Below are positions 1-9,665 of a stretch of 64,000 nt of DNA, piece by piece. The notes under the pieces were generated by a model that was given only the letters and a program-made list of their open reading frames with translations, was not told where the DNA came from and did no database searches. The translations under genes and the position numbers were made by a program. This DNA comes from Ewingella sp. CoE-038-23. GTDB lineage: Bacteria; Pseudomonadota; Gammaproteobacteria; Enterobacterales; Enterobacteriaceae. The stretch lies in assembly GCF_040419245.1 (NCBI RefSeq), contig NZ_JAZHOH010000001.1:2728001-2792000 (forward strand), written 5' to 3'. Position 1 is the stretch's first letter. Each line of letters begins with the position of its first letter.

Positions 1-612
1 GGTCTGCAAGACATAAGGCAGTAACTGCAAGACGGATTGCAACCAGTCTTGATTCAACATATCTGCGGGGTCGATGAGCGCCCAGCCCTGATATGGCAAG
101 ATGGTTTTCATGTACCAGGTGGCGATGGCGGTTTGCACCAGCATCAACACCAGCAGAATGTAGCGACGCACTGAACCGGCGTGACGCCATCTTTTTTCCG
201 ACTCTGGCATTTCAGATGAGCCGTCGCGACGGGAAACGGTGCTGCGCCCCCGCAGACTGTCCCAAAAACGCCCTACCGGGTTGGTACGCCAAACATCAGG
301 GAACATGCTGGAACGCTTCACCGGCGGCATGGCATTCAAAATGGTGCGGCCTTCGTTGTCTACTTCAGACAAGCTGCCGTTTTCCATGGCGTCTGGCCAG
401 CTTCCTGCCACACGCGTCTTAACGGAAAGCAGAGGGGCATCAGCGTCGGAAACGTCAGTAGTCATCGTTGATTCACCGCCGATTTGGCGGTGAACGGTCG
501 CAAAGGCTTCTCCCTCGGACTGAGGGAGTTGCTGAATTAGCGCCGCTTTCTGCTCTTCAGAGAGCGGCAAAGCCTTTACGTAATCTTGAGTAGAATGCGT
601 TGACTTATTCAT
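1..612 (-). CDS. opgH: Glucans biosynthesis glucosyltransferase H, N-terminal part (cut by window edge)
   Basis: The reading frame enters from the left edge and begins at the ATG at 612. It overlaps the opgG stop by 8 bases (ATGAATAA), the usual opgGH arrangement. About 204 residues are visible: an N-terminal cytoplasmic region starting [20 protein letters not shown], then a basic stretch, then the first membrane segment ([18 protein letters not shown]) at about residues 145-162. The glycosyltransferase domain lies outside the window. OpgH is the inner-membrane enzyme that polymerises UDP-glucose into the beta-1,2 backbone of osmoregulated periplasmic glucans. In E. coli its N-terminus also couples cell size to UDP-glucose through FtsZ. 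Truncation here is only the window border, not a mutation. Confidence 0.93.
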   Translation of the reverse strand, partial: MNKSTHSTQDYVKALPLSEEQKAALIQQLPQSEGEAFATVHRQIGGESTMTTDVSDADAPLLSVKTRVAGSWPDAMENGSLSEVDNEGRTILNAMPPVKRSSMFPDVWRTNPVGRFWDSLRGRSTVSRRDGSSEMPESEKRWRHAGSVRRYILLVLMLVQTAIATWYMKTILPYQGWALIDPADMLNQDWLQSVLQLLPYVLQT

Positions 613-2140
613 TGGCAGGCAGCTGATAGCTCCAAGTTTCACTCAGTGTTTTCTCGCCATTAACCAGAGAAGCGCGCATTTCGATTGGCTTCTTAGGATC
701 TTTCACTTTCAGGCGCAGCGTTAAACGCCAGCCTTTAGTTACTGGATTATAGCGGACATTATTTTCTACCAGATCACCGTTGTCACCGACACTCACCTGC
801 GAAGCGACCGGGGTGTCATCTTTCAGCGCTTTCAGGTTAGGGCCGACGAAGTCCACCAGGAACGCCACGCTACCGTCTGCATCACGCGTCAGGTTGGACT
901 GCTTAACGTCCCCCGTTGAGCGCATGGTGCGCTGTACCCACGCCAGATCAGGAGAGTGCAATTTCTCTTCTTCACGGCTGAAGTGCAGGCGATAGTTCAG
1001 ATCTAAAGGTTTACCCACTTCTGGCAACTGATCCGGAGTCCAGAAAGCCACGATGTTGTCATTGGTTTCATCAGCAGTTGGAATTTCCACCAGCTCGACT
1101 TTGCCTTTGCCCCAATCGCCTTTAGTTTCAACCCAGCCACTTGGACGCAGATCGTAACGATCGTCTAAATCCTCGAAGTTGGAGAAGTCACGGCCGCGTT
1201 GCAGCAGACCAAAGCCTTTTGGATTTTCCATGGTGAACTGACTCACGGACAGGTGTTTTGGATTATTCAGCGGACGCCAAATCCATTCACCATTGCCAGC
1301 CTGAATAGAAAGACCGTTGGAATCGTGCAGTGCCGGACGGTAATTCATCACCGGCGAAGGCTGGTTAGCACCAAACAAGTACATGCTGGTCAGCGGAGCA
1401 ATACCCAGTTTGCCGACTTTGTCGCGCAGGTAAACTTTGGATTGCACGTCAACGGTCGCTTCTTTACCCGGGTAAACGTCGAGGCGATAAGCACCGGTTG
1501 CACGAGGAGAGTCGAGCAAGGCGTAAATGACTAAGTGCTTTTCATCTGGATTTGGGCGCTCAATCCAGAACTCACGGAAGCGAGGGAATTCTTCACCAGA
1601 GGCCAGCGCGGTGTCGATAGCCAAGCCGCGGGCAGACAGGCCATACACCTGACCTTTACCAATAACGCGGAAATAGCTGGCACCCAGCACGCTCATGATT
1701 TCATCATCTTTATCCGCTTTATTAATTGGATAAAGTACTTTGAAACCGGCAAAGCCGAGGTTTTTGACCGTGTCAGCATCATGCTTCACATTGCCAAAAT
1801 TGAAATAGTCGGGATTGTATTTAATCTCTTTAACGGTATTGGCCGTCACTTCATTGATTTTCACCGGAGTGTCGAAGTACATCCCCTGATGATAGAACTC
1901 AAGCTTGAAAGGCGTGTTCTGGTTTTTCCAGTACGCTTTATCATGATTGAATTGAATTTGTTGATAATCCGCAAATTTCAAATCACGGAATTGAGACGGC
2001 AGGTTGCTTTTGGGAGCTTCATAGCCCTTGTCAGCTAACGCTTTTGCTTGTTTAGCTACATCATCAATAGAAAAAGCCCATGCAGATGAAGAAATCATGG
2101 ACATCAACACTGCGGCACTCAGCAAACGGACTTTAGTCAT
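605..2140 (-). CDS. opgG: Periplasmic glucan biosynthesis protein OpgG (MdoG)
   Basis: OpgG is the periplasmic protein that works with OpgH to build the branched backbone of osmoregulated periplasmic glucans. The chosen start at 2140 gives 511 residues, the same length as E. coli OpgG. The frame also opens 11 codons upstream, but those residues ([11 protein letters not shown]) do not look like a signal peptide. From 2140 a classic one follows: [20 protein letters not shown], cleaved near WAF. The mature part is nearly E. coli-like from start ([20 protein letters not shown]) to end ([12 protein letters not shown]). It is the first gene of an opgGH operon, divergent from opgC across about 330 bp. 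Confidence 0.96.
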   Translation of the reverse strand: MTKVRLLSAAVLMSMISSSAWAFSIDDVAKQAKALADKGYEAPKSNLPSQFRDLKFADYQQIQFNHDKAYWKNQNTPFKLEFYHQGMYFDTPVKINEVTANTVKEIKYNPDYFNFGNVKHDADTVKNLGFAGFKVLYPINKADKDDEIMSVLGASYFRVIGKGQVYGLSARGLAIDTALASGEEFPRFREFWIERPNPDEKHLVIYALLDSPRATGAYRLDVYPGKEATVDVQSKVYLRDKVGKLGIAPLTSMYLFGANQPSPVMNYRPALHDSNGLSIQAGNGEWIWRPLNNPKHLSVSQFTMENPKGFGLLQRGRDFSNFEDLDDRYDLRPSGWVETKGDWGKGKVELVEIPTADETNDNIVAFWTPDQLPEVGKPLDLNYRLHFSREEEKLHSPDLAWVQRTMRSTGDVKQSNLTRDADGSVAFLVDFVGPNLKALKDDTPVASQVSVGDNGDLVENNVRYNPVTKGWRLTLRLKVKDPKKPIEMRASLVNGEKTLSETWSYQLPANE

Positions 2141-2472
2141 ACGTGGCCCTTTGGAAAAATTTTTACCCGGCACATCCCCTCCTTTACGTGCGCTTAACTC
2201 ATTCAGTCTATTTTAATTGAACTGTCAGGTTTCCGACAACATGAGAGATTGATGGTTCATCCCATTGATGAACCGTTTAAGCACACAACGGCACAAGGAT
2301 ATCAATTCGTTGAAACTCCGGCTATGGAAACTTGTCCGATAACATAGTAGGTTCTTCCTTTGACGAATATTAAGCTAATGTAAGGATCGAAAACTTTTTC
2401 TTACCAGTCTCTAATTACCTGTTCGCGATTTAAGCACTAAAATCAGGATAAGCTTCATACAACGGATACGTA
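2141..2472. promoter_or_regulatory. Divergent opgG / opgC promoter region
   Basis: This 332-bp intergenic space must hold the promoters for opgGH (minus strand) and opgC (plus strand). No open frame fits. The right half is AT-rich. I see no single convincing -35/-10 pair. In E. coli the opgGH promoter is osmotically controlled, but no operator can be named here. Confidence 0.5.
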
Positions 2473-3657
2473 ATGAAACCACAAACTCAACAGCGCGAGT
2501 TCTTTTTGGACTCTATCCGAGCCTATTTGATGCTGCTCGGCATTCCATTCCATATATCATTGATTTACTCCAGCCACATCTGGGCAGTAAACAGTGCTGT
2601 GCCGTCGGATGGACTGACCATATTTAATGACTTTATTCACGCCTTCCGGATGCAGGTGTTCTTTGTCATTTCGGGCTATTTCTCCTACATGCTCTACGAG
2701 CGCTATGACTCGCAGAAGTGGCTGAAGGTCCGCCTTGAGCGCGTGGCAATCCCGCTGGCCGCGGCTTTCCCGCTGATCACCCTGCCGCAGCTCTACTTCC
2801 TGATGAAGTTTACCGACAAGTTCTCGAACTGGGATCAGTTGGGCCTGTACCAGAAAATCAATATCACCGTGTGGGAAATGGTCTCACATTTGTGGTTCTT
2901 ATTGACCTTGGTAATACTGACCAGCATCTGCTTTTACTTATTTAAATCGATTAAACAAATTAAGAATAATCGTATTTCCGCTATTAAGAATAAAACAAAT
3001 AGCCTAGGAAAACTCTCAATTATATTTTTAATTATTGGCTTTATTTACGCAGCCTTTAATCGCGCGATTTATATTTTCGCCCCGGATTTACTCTCCAATG
3101 GCGCATTTAATTTCATCGTAATGCAGACGCTGTTTTACCTGCCATTTTTCGTGATCGGCGCCTTTGCCTACAAGTTTACCTGGCTAAAAGAGTTGTTCAT
3201 CAAGCCGTCGGGATGGGCTGGCGTGGTCAGCCTGTTCCTGTTTGTGGCCTACATGTTTAACCAACACGTCAACACGCCGCAGCTTTACTCGATGGAGCTT
3301 GATGCCATTATCACCTCACTGCTGGGCATTTTGATGGTCAACGTGGTGTTCTCCTTCAGCCACTATGTCCTGAACTTCCAGTCGCCGTGGATAACCTATT
3401 TGGTGAACTCTTCCCTGTTCATCTATCTGGTTCACCACCCGCTGACGCTGATTTATGGCGCATTTATCACGCCGAAAATCAATAACGACTGGGTAGGCTT
3501 CCTGCTGGGGCTGGTGTTTGTCTTCGGTATCGCCTTTATGCTGTATGAGATCCACAAACGCATTCCGATCCTGCGTTTCTTGTTCTCCGGCAAGCCGCAG
3601 ACCATGCATGAGAAAAGTGGCCATGGTCCCACCCCGCCGCAGAAACAGCATTCGTAA
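2473..3657 (+). CDS. opgC: Glucans biosynthesis protein C (succinyl transferase)
   Basis: OpgC is a polytopic inner-membrane acyltransferase of the acyltransferase-3 family that adds succinyl groups to periplasmic glucans, giving them negative charge. The 394-residue product is slightly longer than E. coli OpgC (385). The N-terminus carries the family signature ([20 protein letters not shown]) with the catalytic-type His, followed by about ten hydrophobic segments. The motif [15 protein letters not shown] sits near residue 320. The C-terminal tail is hydrophilic. It stands alone and divergent from opgGH, as in E. coli, and is followed by a strong hairpin terminator. Confidence 0.94.
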   Translation: MKPQTQQREFFLDSIRAYLMLLGIPFHISLIYSSHIWAVNSAVPSDGLTIFNDFIHAFRMQVFFVISGYFSYMLYERYDSQKWLKVRLERVAIPLAAAFPLITLPQLYFLMKFTDKFSNWDQLGLYQKINITVWEMVSHLWFLLTLVILTSICFYLFKSIKQIKNNRISAIKNKTNSLGKLSIIFLIIGFIYAAFNRAIYIFAPDLLSNGAFNFIVMQTLFYLPFFVIGAFAYKFTWLKELFIKPSGWAGVVSLFLFVAYMFNQHVNTPQLYSMELDAIITSLLGILMVNVVFSFSHYVLNFQSPWITYLVNSSLFIYLVHHPLTLIYGAFITPKINNDWVGFLLGLVFVFGIAFMLYEIHKRIPILRFLFSGKPQTMHEKSGHGPTPPQKQHS

Positions 3658-3684
3658 TCACTCAGTTGACTGAGTGACACCACA

Positions 3685-3723
3685 AAAAAGGCGGCAGTGA
3701 AATGAATTCGCTGCCGCCTTTTT
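3685..3723. terminator. Bidirectional rho-independent terminator between opgC and the HlyD gene
   Basis: An 8-bp GC-rich stem (GGCGGCAG at 3690-3697, CTGCCGCC at 3711-3718) has an A-run before it and a T-run after it, so it can act for both convergent genes. Confidence 0.88.
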
Positions 3724-3749
3724 CTGAGGGATCCTTAAGATAAAACCTG

Positions 3750-4787
3750 TTAGCCCTTTGCCGCCGTATTGATGGTTGGTATCACTGACATACCGACTTT
3801 AAGCCGCTCTAAATCCTTTTGGCCCTGATCTAACAGGATTTTCACCGCCACCCGCTGAACCACTTTGGTGTAATTTCCCGTGGCGTTATCTGGCGCTATC
3901 GGCGAGAAAGTCACGCCGGTGGCCGGAGAGATGCTATCAACCTTGCCGGAAAACTCCACGCCCGGCAGTGCATCCACCTTGATGCTGACCCTCTGATTTG
4001 GCGTGACGTCCGCTAACTGCGTTTCAAGGTAGTTGGCAATAACAAAGGCCTGATGCAGCGGGACCACCGCCAGCACGCGCGTCCCGGCACTGACATAGCC
4101 ACCCACCCGCACTGAACGCTGGCCGACGGTGCCGTCTATCGGCGCTTTAATTTGGGTATAGCTTAGATTCAACTTGGCCTGCGCCAACTGGCTTTTGGCG
4201 GAATCAATCGCGGCCTGAGCCTGCGCCTGTCCGGCCTTTAATACGTCAATCTGCTTTTCCGCCGCCTGAGACGCCGCTACGTCGCTCTGCTGCTGGGCGA
4301 CTTTAGCGCGATAATTGGCATCCGACTGGTCACGCTGATCGGCCGTGCCTGAGCCATTTTGCAGCAATCGCTGGTAGCGCTCAGCGCTTTGGCGGGCATA
4401 CACCAGATTGGCGTTATCCGCATTCACCTGCGCCTTGGTTTGCAGGATGGTTTGCTGCTGCTGGGCCAGTTGCGCGGTAAAACTCAGCAACTGGGCGCTG
4501 GCCGTTTCTAGATTAGCCTGAGCACTGAGCACAGCATTGCGATAGTCGCCGTCGTCAATCACCGCCAGCACCTGTCCGGCTTTCACCTGCTGGTTATCCG
4601 CCACCAGCACCTGCGAAATGGTGCCAGAGATGCGCGGCGCGACCAGCGTGGAGTCTGCCGAGACAAAGGCGTCATCGGTTTCTGGCTCGCCCTGACGGCT
4701 CAATACCCAGAATGCGGCGATCACCACCAGCACGATGATGGCGAAGGCCAGCAGCCAAACGGGGCGAATTGCAGATTTCTTGATCAT
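3750..4787 (-). CDS. HlyD-family membrane fusion protein (EmrA-like)
   Basis: This is a 345-residue periplasmic adaptor of an MFS tripartite efflux pump. An N-terminal membrane anchor (residues about 11-30) is followed by the barrel-sandwich half-motif around ETDDAFVSADSTLVAPRISG. Next come a long Gln/Ala-rich coiled-coil hairpin (about 80-195), the second lipoyl half (LSYTQIKAPIDGTVGQRSVR) and a beta-barrel C-terminus. It lies 61 bp downstream of the MFS gene at 4849-6471 on the same strand, so the pair is probably one operon. Substrate is unknown. EmrAB-type pumps export drugs and hydrophobic or aromatic compounds. No outer-membrane channel gene is present, so a shared TolC is likely. Confidence 0.86.
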   Translation of the reverse strand: MIKKSAIRPVWLLAFAIIVLVVIAAFWVLSRQGEPETDDAFVSADSTLVAPRISGTISQVLVADNQQVKAGQVLAVIDDGDYRNAVLSAQANLETASAQLLSFTAQLAQQQQTILQTKAQVNADNANLVYARQSAERYQRLLQNGSGTADQRDQSDANYRAKVAQQQSDVAASQAAEKQIDVLKAGQAQAQAAIDSAKSQLAQAKLNLSYTQIKAPIDGTVGQRSVRVGGYVSAGTRVLAVVPLHQAFVIANYLETQLADVTPNQRVSIKVDALPGVEFSGKVDSISPATGVTFSPIAPDNATGNYTKVVQRVAVKILLDQGQKDLERLKVGMSVIPTINTAAKG

Positions 4788-4848
4788 TTTAATTTCTCTC
4801 GCGCATAATTTTTTGCAATAAATCAGTTATTTAATAATTTCTTCGGCC

Positions 4849-6471
4849 TTACGTCTGCTTCATCACTGACTGTGGCGGATAAGTTCGCTTAGCAACCACA
4901 AACGTCAGCAGTGCTAGCCCTACGGCAACCGCAATAAAGGCCAGATAGGTATCAGACAAGGCCAGCACTTGGGTTTGGTGCCTGACCTGCACGGCAAACT
5001 GCTGCATGAGTTCAGGTGACACCGCCGAACCGTCTTGATTCAGCGGCGCGAGGTGGCTGCCCGCCCCGTCATAAGGCTGGGAGAGTAAATAGCTATTGCT
5101 GCCGACGTGGTTGAGCAAAATATTGGAGTGCAGTTGTTGGCGATGGCTGAGGAAGGTTTCCATCATGGCGCCGGCAAAAATACTGCCCATGGCGCGGGTG
5201 ACGTTGAACATCGCCGAGGCAAATGGCCCTTCCATCGGCTGCACCACGCTGGTCGCCCCCATCAGGATCGGCATGACCGCCATCGGCTGACCAAAGGCCT
5301 GCATCGCCTGAATGAGATAGAAGTTGTCGCGCGACCAGTCCGACGTCAGTTGGCTTCCCCAGTAGCAAGAAACCGCGAGCAGCGTCAGGCCGGCGGCCAA
5401 AATCCAGCGGCTATCAACCCAGCGCATGTTCAAAACGGCGGCGACAAGAGGGGCAAGTAACAGCTGGGGCAGGCCCACGCTGAGAGCCAAAGGCCCAAAC
5501 TGCACTGCGCGGAAACCCTCAACCTGCGCCATATAGCCAGACGGAATAGCCGAGCCGGACAAAAACAGCAGCATCAGGCCAAACAGCGTCAGCAGACCGT
5601 GGGAAAGATTGTGGCGACGCAGCATCTGCAGTTTGAATAGTGGCAGCGGGTGATACCACTCGTTAGCCGCGAACAGCGTCAACAGGACCACTGCTGAGAA
5701 AAACATCAGGGTAATCAAGGGGGAATTGAACCAGTCCAGCCGCTCTCCCTGTTGCAGAGTTAGTACTAGCAAGGCCAGCCCGCTGCATCCGGTTAGCATG
5801 CCGATGGCATCAATCTGCTTGAATCTTTCCAGACGGATCGGGTCCTGCGGCAGTCCATAGCCAATCATAAAAATACCCACCACGCAGGGTGGAACGATCT
5901 GCCAGAAAACAAATTGCCAACCCACGGAGTCCGTCCACAGCGCCGCTAACGACGTGGCGACATTCGGCCCGAAGGTGGCGGTCAGGGCATAGGCGCTCAG
6001 GCCATATAATTTAAAGTGTGGCGGCAGAAAACGCAGTGCGACGGTCATCAGCAAAGGCGGCAAAGCCCCGCCAAAGGCGCCTTGGACCACGCGCAGTGCA
6101 ATGAAAATCGGCAAATTCGGGGCAAAAGGGATGATAATCGCGATCAGCACAAAGCCCGCGGTGGTCGCCATTGCAAAGCGGCGAATGGAAAAGGTCATCG
6201 CCAGCCAGGGGGCTACCAGCATGGCCGCGACCTCGGCCGCCTGATAGCTGCCAATCAGCCACGAGCCCTGATCGCTGCTGATGCTCAATGCGCCGCGCAC
6301 GTCTGCCAGCGCGATATCCGTCACGCGATCGTTCAATCCTGAACATAGTGACGCAATCAGCACGCCTACCATTCCAATGATCAGACGCAGGGTAAAAGGT
6401 TGGGCAACGGGAGGCGCAGGTGGCGGCGACACGCCGGGCGCAGGCCCGTTCATTAACATCGTCTGACTCAT
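4849..6471 (-). CDS. DHA2-type MFS efflux transporter
   Basis: The ATG at 6471 gives 540 residues, beginning MSQTMLMNGPAPGVSPP. The frame is open for another 63 codons upstream, but that stretch is not transporter-like. A GGAG lies about 12 bases before the chosen ATG. About 14 hydrophobic segments fit the DHA2 (EmrB/QacA) class. The first loop contains IALADVRGALSISSDQGSWL, close to the EmrB-type motif after helix 1. It is the leading gene of an efflux pair with the HlyD adaptor downstream. It is transcribed away from an IclR-family regulator, the likely controller by position. Substrate cannot be read from sequence. Confidence 0.86.
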   Translation of the reverse strand: MSQTMLMNGPAPGVSPPPAPPVAQPFTLRLIIGMVGVLIASLCSGLNDRVTDIALADVRGALSISSDQGSWLIGSYQAAEVAAMLVAPWLAMTFSIRRFAMATTAGFVLIAIIIPFAPNLPIFIALRVVQGAFGGALPPLLMTVALRFLPPHFKLYGLSAYALTATFGPNVATSLAALWTDSVGWQFVFWQIVPPCVVGIFMIGYGLPQDPIRLERFKQIDAIGMLTGCSGLALLVLTLQQGERLDWFNSPLITLMFFSAVVLLTLFAANEWYHPLPLFKLQMLRRHNLSHGLLTLFGLMLLFLSGSAIPSGYMAQVEGFRAVQFGPLALSVGLPQLLLAPLVAAVLNMRWVDSRWILAAGLTLLAVSCYWGSQLTSDWSRDNFYLIQAMQAFGQPMAVMPILMGATSVVQPMEGPFASAMFNVTRAMGSIFAGAMMETFLSHRQQLHSNILLNHVGSNSYLLSQPYDGAGSHLAPLNQDGSAVSPELMQQFAVQVRHQTQVLALSDTYLAFIAVAVGLALLTFVVAKRTYPPQSVMKQT

Positions 6472-6759
6472 GTTTACGCGTTTACTCCGCGATGTGATCC
6501 ATCGGTAAGGGATTAATTTTTCTGTAAAATACCCTGACTGATGGGAAGCGTTGGCAGGTGAAAAGTTATATTTATCACAGCGCGTTATAGGTGCTGCGCT
6601 TTTTAATGATGCACTGCATCGCAATGTGATACAGCGAGAAAATACTATAATACGGGACACTGTATTGCAATGTGATTAACGTTGTTTTCTCCGCGCCCAG
6701 CCATTACATTGGCAAAACTCGGCACGGCAAAAATTCGCCATGGATGAAAAGGACAAGTT
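6472..6759. promoter_or_regulatory. Divergent promoter/operator region between efflux operon and IclR regulator
   Basis: The 10-mer GCAATGTGAT occurs twice in direct orientation, at 6621-6630 and 6667-6676 (46-bp period). An inverted pair TGATACAG / CTGTATTG (6627-6634 and 6660-6667) brackets a TATAAT (6646-6651). The dyad centred on a -10-like box between two divergent genes looks like an operator for the adjacent IclR protein. This is inferred from position and symmetry only. Confidence 0.55.
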
Positions 6760-7524
6760 ATGAGTGATGACCATTCGGTCGATGAAGAGCGCAGTGGCGG
6801 TATTCAGGTCATTTCGCGCGCAGCAAAAATCCTTAATGCCTTAGGCAAGAACCCGCAGGGAATGAGCCTCGGCACCATCGCCAACGAAGTGCAGCTCCCC
6901 CGCTCGACGGTGCAACGCATCGTAGCGGCGCTGGCCGAAGAAGGTCTGGTGCGCTCAGAGGGCATGGCCGGTGTACGATTAGGCCCGACCCTGTTGCGGC
7001 TGGTGTCCACCGTGCATACGGATGTCATAGCTATCGCCTCCCCTTACCTCAAGCAGCTTAGCGACGATATTAATGAAACCGTCGCCCTGAGCCGCACCAG
7101 CGGCACCAAAATTGCCAATATTTACAACGTGGTGGCAGAGCGAGAACTGCGCGTGTCGCCGCGCGTAGGGCTGAACTTGCCTATCTACGGCACCTCGGCG
7201 GGCCGCGCCCTGCTGGCTTTGAAGACCGATGAGGAAATTCATAGCCTGCTCGGCGACACCTTTGAACCCGCCACTGAAAATACCGTACGCGACATTATAA
7301 GCTTGTTAGCCAAGGTGGCCCGAGTGCGGGAAACCGGCGTTTCGACCGAAACCGGCGAAACGGTCGAGGGGATTTCCACCATGGCGGTTTCACTCGACAC
7401 CATCCTTGGCCGCTACGCGGTATCCGTTATCTTGCCCACCGCGCGGTTGAGCAGCAAAGAAGACGAAATGCGCCAAGCCCTGCTGAATTGCAAAGCCGCG
7501 CTGCTCTGTGAAATCGGCAAGTAA
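6760..7524 (+). CDS. IclR-family transcriptional regulator
   Basis: This 254-residue regulator has an N-terminal winged helix-turn-helix (about residues 17-75: ISRAAKILNALGKNPQGMSL, then LPRSTVQRIVAALAEEGLVR). A C-terminal IclR effector-binding domain follows, with the family feature YGTSAGRALLA near residue 145. AAGGA lies upstream of the ATG. It is divergent from an MFS/HlyD efflux pair and followed after 39 bp by a UspA-like gene, so it probably regulates one or both. IclR members usually bind small organic acids or aromatics. No effector can be assigned here. Confidence 0.9.
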   Translation: MSDDHSVDEERSGGIQVISRAAKILNALGKNPQGMSLGTIANEVQLPRSTVQRIVAALAEEGLVRSEGMAGVRLGPTLLRLVSTVHTDVIAIASPYLKQLSDDINETVALSRTSGTKIANIYNVVAERELRVSPRVGLNLPIYGTSAGRALLALKTDEEIHSLLGDTFEPATENTVRDIISLLAKVARVRETGVSTETGETVEGISTMAVSLDTILGRYAVSVILPTARLSSKEDEMRQALLNCKAALLCEIGK

Positions 7525-7563
7525 TTAGGCTATTTGGAAGGCAGTAGCAGAAGGAGAAATCAA

Positions 7564-8016
7564 ATGTTTGACACCATTTTGCTGGCCATAGATGGCTCGA
7601 GGCAGACGGAGTATCTGGTGGAATTAGCCTGCACATTGGCGACGGGCACGGCGTCCACGGTGTATGTCACCTGCTGTGTTGATGAGGCCTACGCGCTAAA
7701 TAATCATCCAGTGGCTGACCAACTGGCCGCCGACTACGCCCCGGCGAACTATGAAGAAGGCAGCGCGCAGGCGTTGGTCCAACACACCTTAGCCAAACTT
7801 CGGGCGCGGTCGATCGACGCGGTGAGTAATATCATTGTCGGCACGCCGGAGGTGGCTCTGGTGGAAGAAGCGCGGATTAAAAATGCCTCAGTTATCTTGA
7901 TGGGCCATCGCCATCAGTCGCTGTTTGGTCGATTACTCACGGGTTCGGTGAGTGCCGAAGTGATAGCCCATTCCCCCTGTCCGGTATTGGTGGAAGTTCG
8001 CGGCAATAAAGACTAA
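7564..8016 (+). CDS. Universal stress protein (UspA family)
   Basis: The start at 7564 (MFDTILLAIDGS) is preceded by AAGGAG; an earlier in-frame codon at 7534 would add ten non-conserved residues. The 150-residue protein has the Usp fold: ILLAIDGS at the N-terminus and the ATP-binding type loop GHRHQSLFGRLLTGSVS near residue 120, ending in CPVLVEVR. The G-x2-G-x9-G(S/T) pattern suggests an ATP-binding member. It follows the IclR regulator in the same direction and is probably cotranscribed with it. Confidence 0.9.
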   Translation: MFDTILLAIDGSRQTEYLVELACTLATGTASTVYVTCCVDEAYALNNHPVADQLAADYAPANYEEGSAQALVQHTLAKLRARSIDAVSNIIVGTPEVALVEEARIKNASVILMGHRHQSLFGRLLTGSVSAEVIAHSPCPVLVEVRGNKD

Positions 8017-8025
8017 CGCCAAAAC

Positions 8026-8052
8026 TAAAAAAGCGCTCGGATGAGCGCTTTA
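8026..8052. terminator. Terminator after the UspA gene
   Basis: An 8-bp stem AAGCGCTC / GAGCGCTT (8031-8038, 8043-8050) has A-rich left and T-containing right flanks. It lies between convergent genes and could serve both. Confidence 0.75.
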
Positions 8053-8080
8053 GCGTGGTAATCAATAGGTTAATCTGTTC

Positions 8081-8338
8081 TCAACACTTCAACACGCCCA
8101 TCTCTCTGGCCCATAGGCTGATCTGCTCCCGGTAGATATAGGAAATTTCATTCTCTAATAGCTGAGTGCTAGAAGGAGTGATCATCGCCAGACACGGGTA
8201 GGCTACCGGTTTGCTCTCAAACAAGAAATCTTCCAGTTCTTCATCGGTCAACAGGCTTTCGCCATGTATGCCATCAAGACGGAAATAGGTTTTCATCATC
8301 CAGTTGCGGTATTCAAAATCGCTTTTAATCATAAACAT
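8081..8338 (-). CDS. Small conserved protein of unknown function, paralogue of the gene at 9940
   Basis: This is an 85-residue acidic protein. It aligns along its whole length with the product at 9940-10200. Shared blocks are FEYRNW at the N-terminus, the acidic stretch before KPVAYPC / RPVAYPC in the middle, and a Tyr-x-(Y/K)-(R/K)EQ block then W-A near the end. No signal peptide or membrane segment is visible. I do not recognise the family. The ribosome-binding site is weak, so the start is less certain than the frame. The paralogy itself shows that the frame is real. Confidence 0.72.
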   Translation of the reverse strand: MFMIKSDFEYRNWMMKTYFRLDGIHGESLLTDEELEDFLFESKPVAYPCLAMITPSSTQLLENEISYIYREQISLWAREMGVLKC

Positions 8339-8697
8339 GAGGATGTTCTCAATGTTGGGAATATCACCTACATGCCTCTTTCATTAGAGCAAATCATGAG
8401 GTGAGAAATAATCGAGCCATCCGTTGCTGATCTGTGCAACAGAAAATTAACAATATAGCGACCAACTAGCAAGCAACATTTACGCCCGAAATGAAAAATA
8501 AATTCTTTATATAACAAAGAATTATGCACACACATCAATTGATAAACAGCATGAATTATTGAAAGAGAAACATATCGATTATGTTGCAAAGTAGATCTAA
8601 AGCGCCAAAAGAAGAAGAACAGAATTGACGTTACAAATGCCGCAGCATTCCCACCGCCAACCCTGTTCTCAAATTCTTGAATGGCAAAGAGATAATA
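8339..8697. other. Intergenic, no gene seen
   Basis: The stretch is AT-rich and contains only short frames with no recognisable content. It separates two minus-strand genes and should include the promoter of the gene at 8081-8338. Confidence 0.4.
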
Positions 8698-9045
8698 TTA
8701 CCAGCGTCCCGGAGGCGGCCCTTCATGCCAGTAACCTGGAGGAGGCCCACGGTGCCAATAGCCAGGAGGAGGCCCCTCACGCCAATAGTGATCGTGATGC
8801 CAATAACGCGGCGGAGGCGGCGGTGCTGGCTCGTAGTACACCCAGTGACCATAGCCATTGTCGCGATAGTGGTGGTCCCACCAGCCTGGATCACGCCAGC
8901 CTCCGCCGTCCCAGTAATAACCCCGGTTATCACGATCGCCAATGTGCAAAGAGACGCCTGGAACATTTATGCCTATCTCAACGTTGGCATGAGCGAGAGC
9001 CGGTAAACTCAGCATGACAGCGAGAACTAACACTATTTTTTTCAT
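8698..9045 (-). CDS. Exported DUF2502 protein (YpeC-like) with Pro/Gly/Trp repeats
   Basis: The start at 9045 (MKKIVLVLAVMLSLPALAHA) gives a clean signal peptide cleaved after AHA. The frame also opens 12 codons earlier, without that quality. The mature part carries the DUF2502 core (SLHIGDRDNRGYYWDGGGWR), as in YpeC-type small periplasmic proteins. It is followed by a Tyr/Trp/His-rich stretch and three near-identical units containing GPPPG at the C-terminus. Total 115 residues. Function is unknown. The His-rich, aromatic tail may bind metal or the cell wall, but that is speculation. Confidence 0.8.
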   Translation of the reverse strand: MKKIVLVLAVMLSLPALAHANVEIGINVPGVSLHIGDRDNRGYYWDGGGWRDPGWWDHHYRDNGYGHWVYYEPAPPPPPRYWHHDHYWREGPPPGYWHRGPPPGYWHEGPPPGRW

Positions 9046-9237
9046 TCGAAACCTCACGACCTGCTTATCAGGTAGGTTCAAATTACTGCCAGCTATCTTA
9101 CTGTTCTATAGGAATTTATCCCATTTACTCAGCCCTCACACTCTCCTTACATTTGCATCAAAAACGACATAAAAAGCCTTTTCGCAAGGCTATAACACGC
9201 AAGGGATATTTCACTTTATGCTGTAAATTTCAGCCAT

Positions 9238-9259
9238 AAAAAAAACCGCCGAGGCGGTT
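9238..9259 (-). terminator. Rho-independent terminator for the minus-strand small gene
   Basis: Read on the minus strand, AACCGCC-TC-GGCGGTT is followed by a run of T. It lies downstream of the 43-residue gene at 9306-9437 and supports that gene being a transcription unit. Confidence 0.8.
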
Positions 9260-9305
9260 CTTTTATTGATATGTAAAGCAGATGTTTTGCGGCTTGGGGC
9301 TGAAA

Positions 9306-9437
9306 TTAAATCTTGCAGCCTTCGCAGTCACTTTCATCCTGAACCACTTCAGGCACGGCAGAGGCCTTTTCGGCTGCTTTCTCTTCCGCTTTTTCTAATG
9401 CTGCATCAATGTCAAAATCAAAAATATCGTCGCTCAT
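9306..9437 (-). CDS. 43-residue acidic small protein ending in a Cys-x2-Cys motif
   Basis: This short frame starts MSDDIFDFDIDAAL and ends in DSDCEGCKI-like sequence (exact end ESDCEGCKI). AAGG lies six bases before the ATG and a strong terminator lies 47 bp after the stop, so it looks like a real monocistronic gene. The protein is acidic, rich in Glu/Ala/Lys and probably helical in the middle. I do not recognise it with certainty. The two cysteines near the C-terminus could bind metal or form a disulphide. Confidence 0.7.
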   Translation of the reverse strand: MSDDIFDFDIDAALEKAEEKAAEKASAVPEVVQDESDCEGCKI

Positions 9438-9665
9438 TCTCTTCACCTTAAATTATCCAAAGCCCGTTGAGTATAAACCACGGCCATAAATGACGCTCCT
9501 CTTTCTCAGCTCGCGGGCACATTTTGTCACCACATATAGTGCCTACCGACGGCAAAAACACCATGATGGACGTTTTGTGAGCGAACAGGTTTGCTTACCC
9601 CGCCATCGCCTACCATAGTTAAAGGGAGAGCTATTTTTAGTTTAAGCAAACCACGGGAGTGACAA

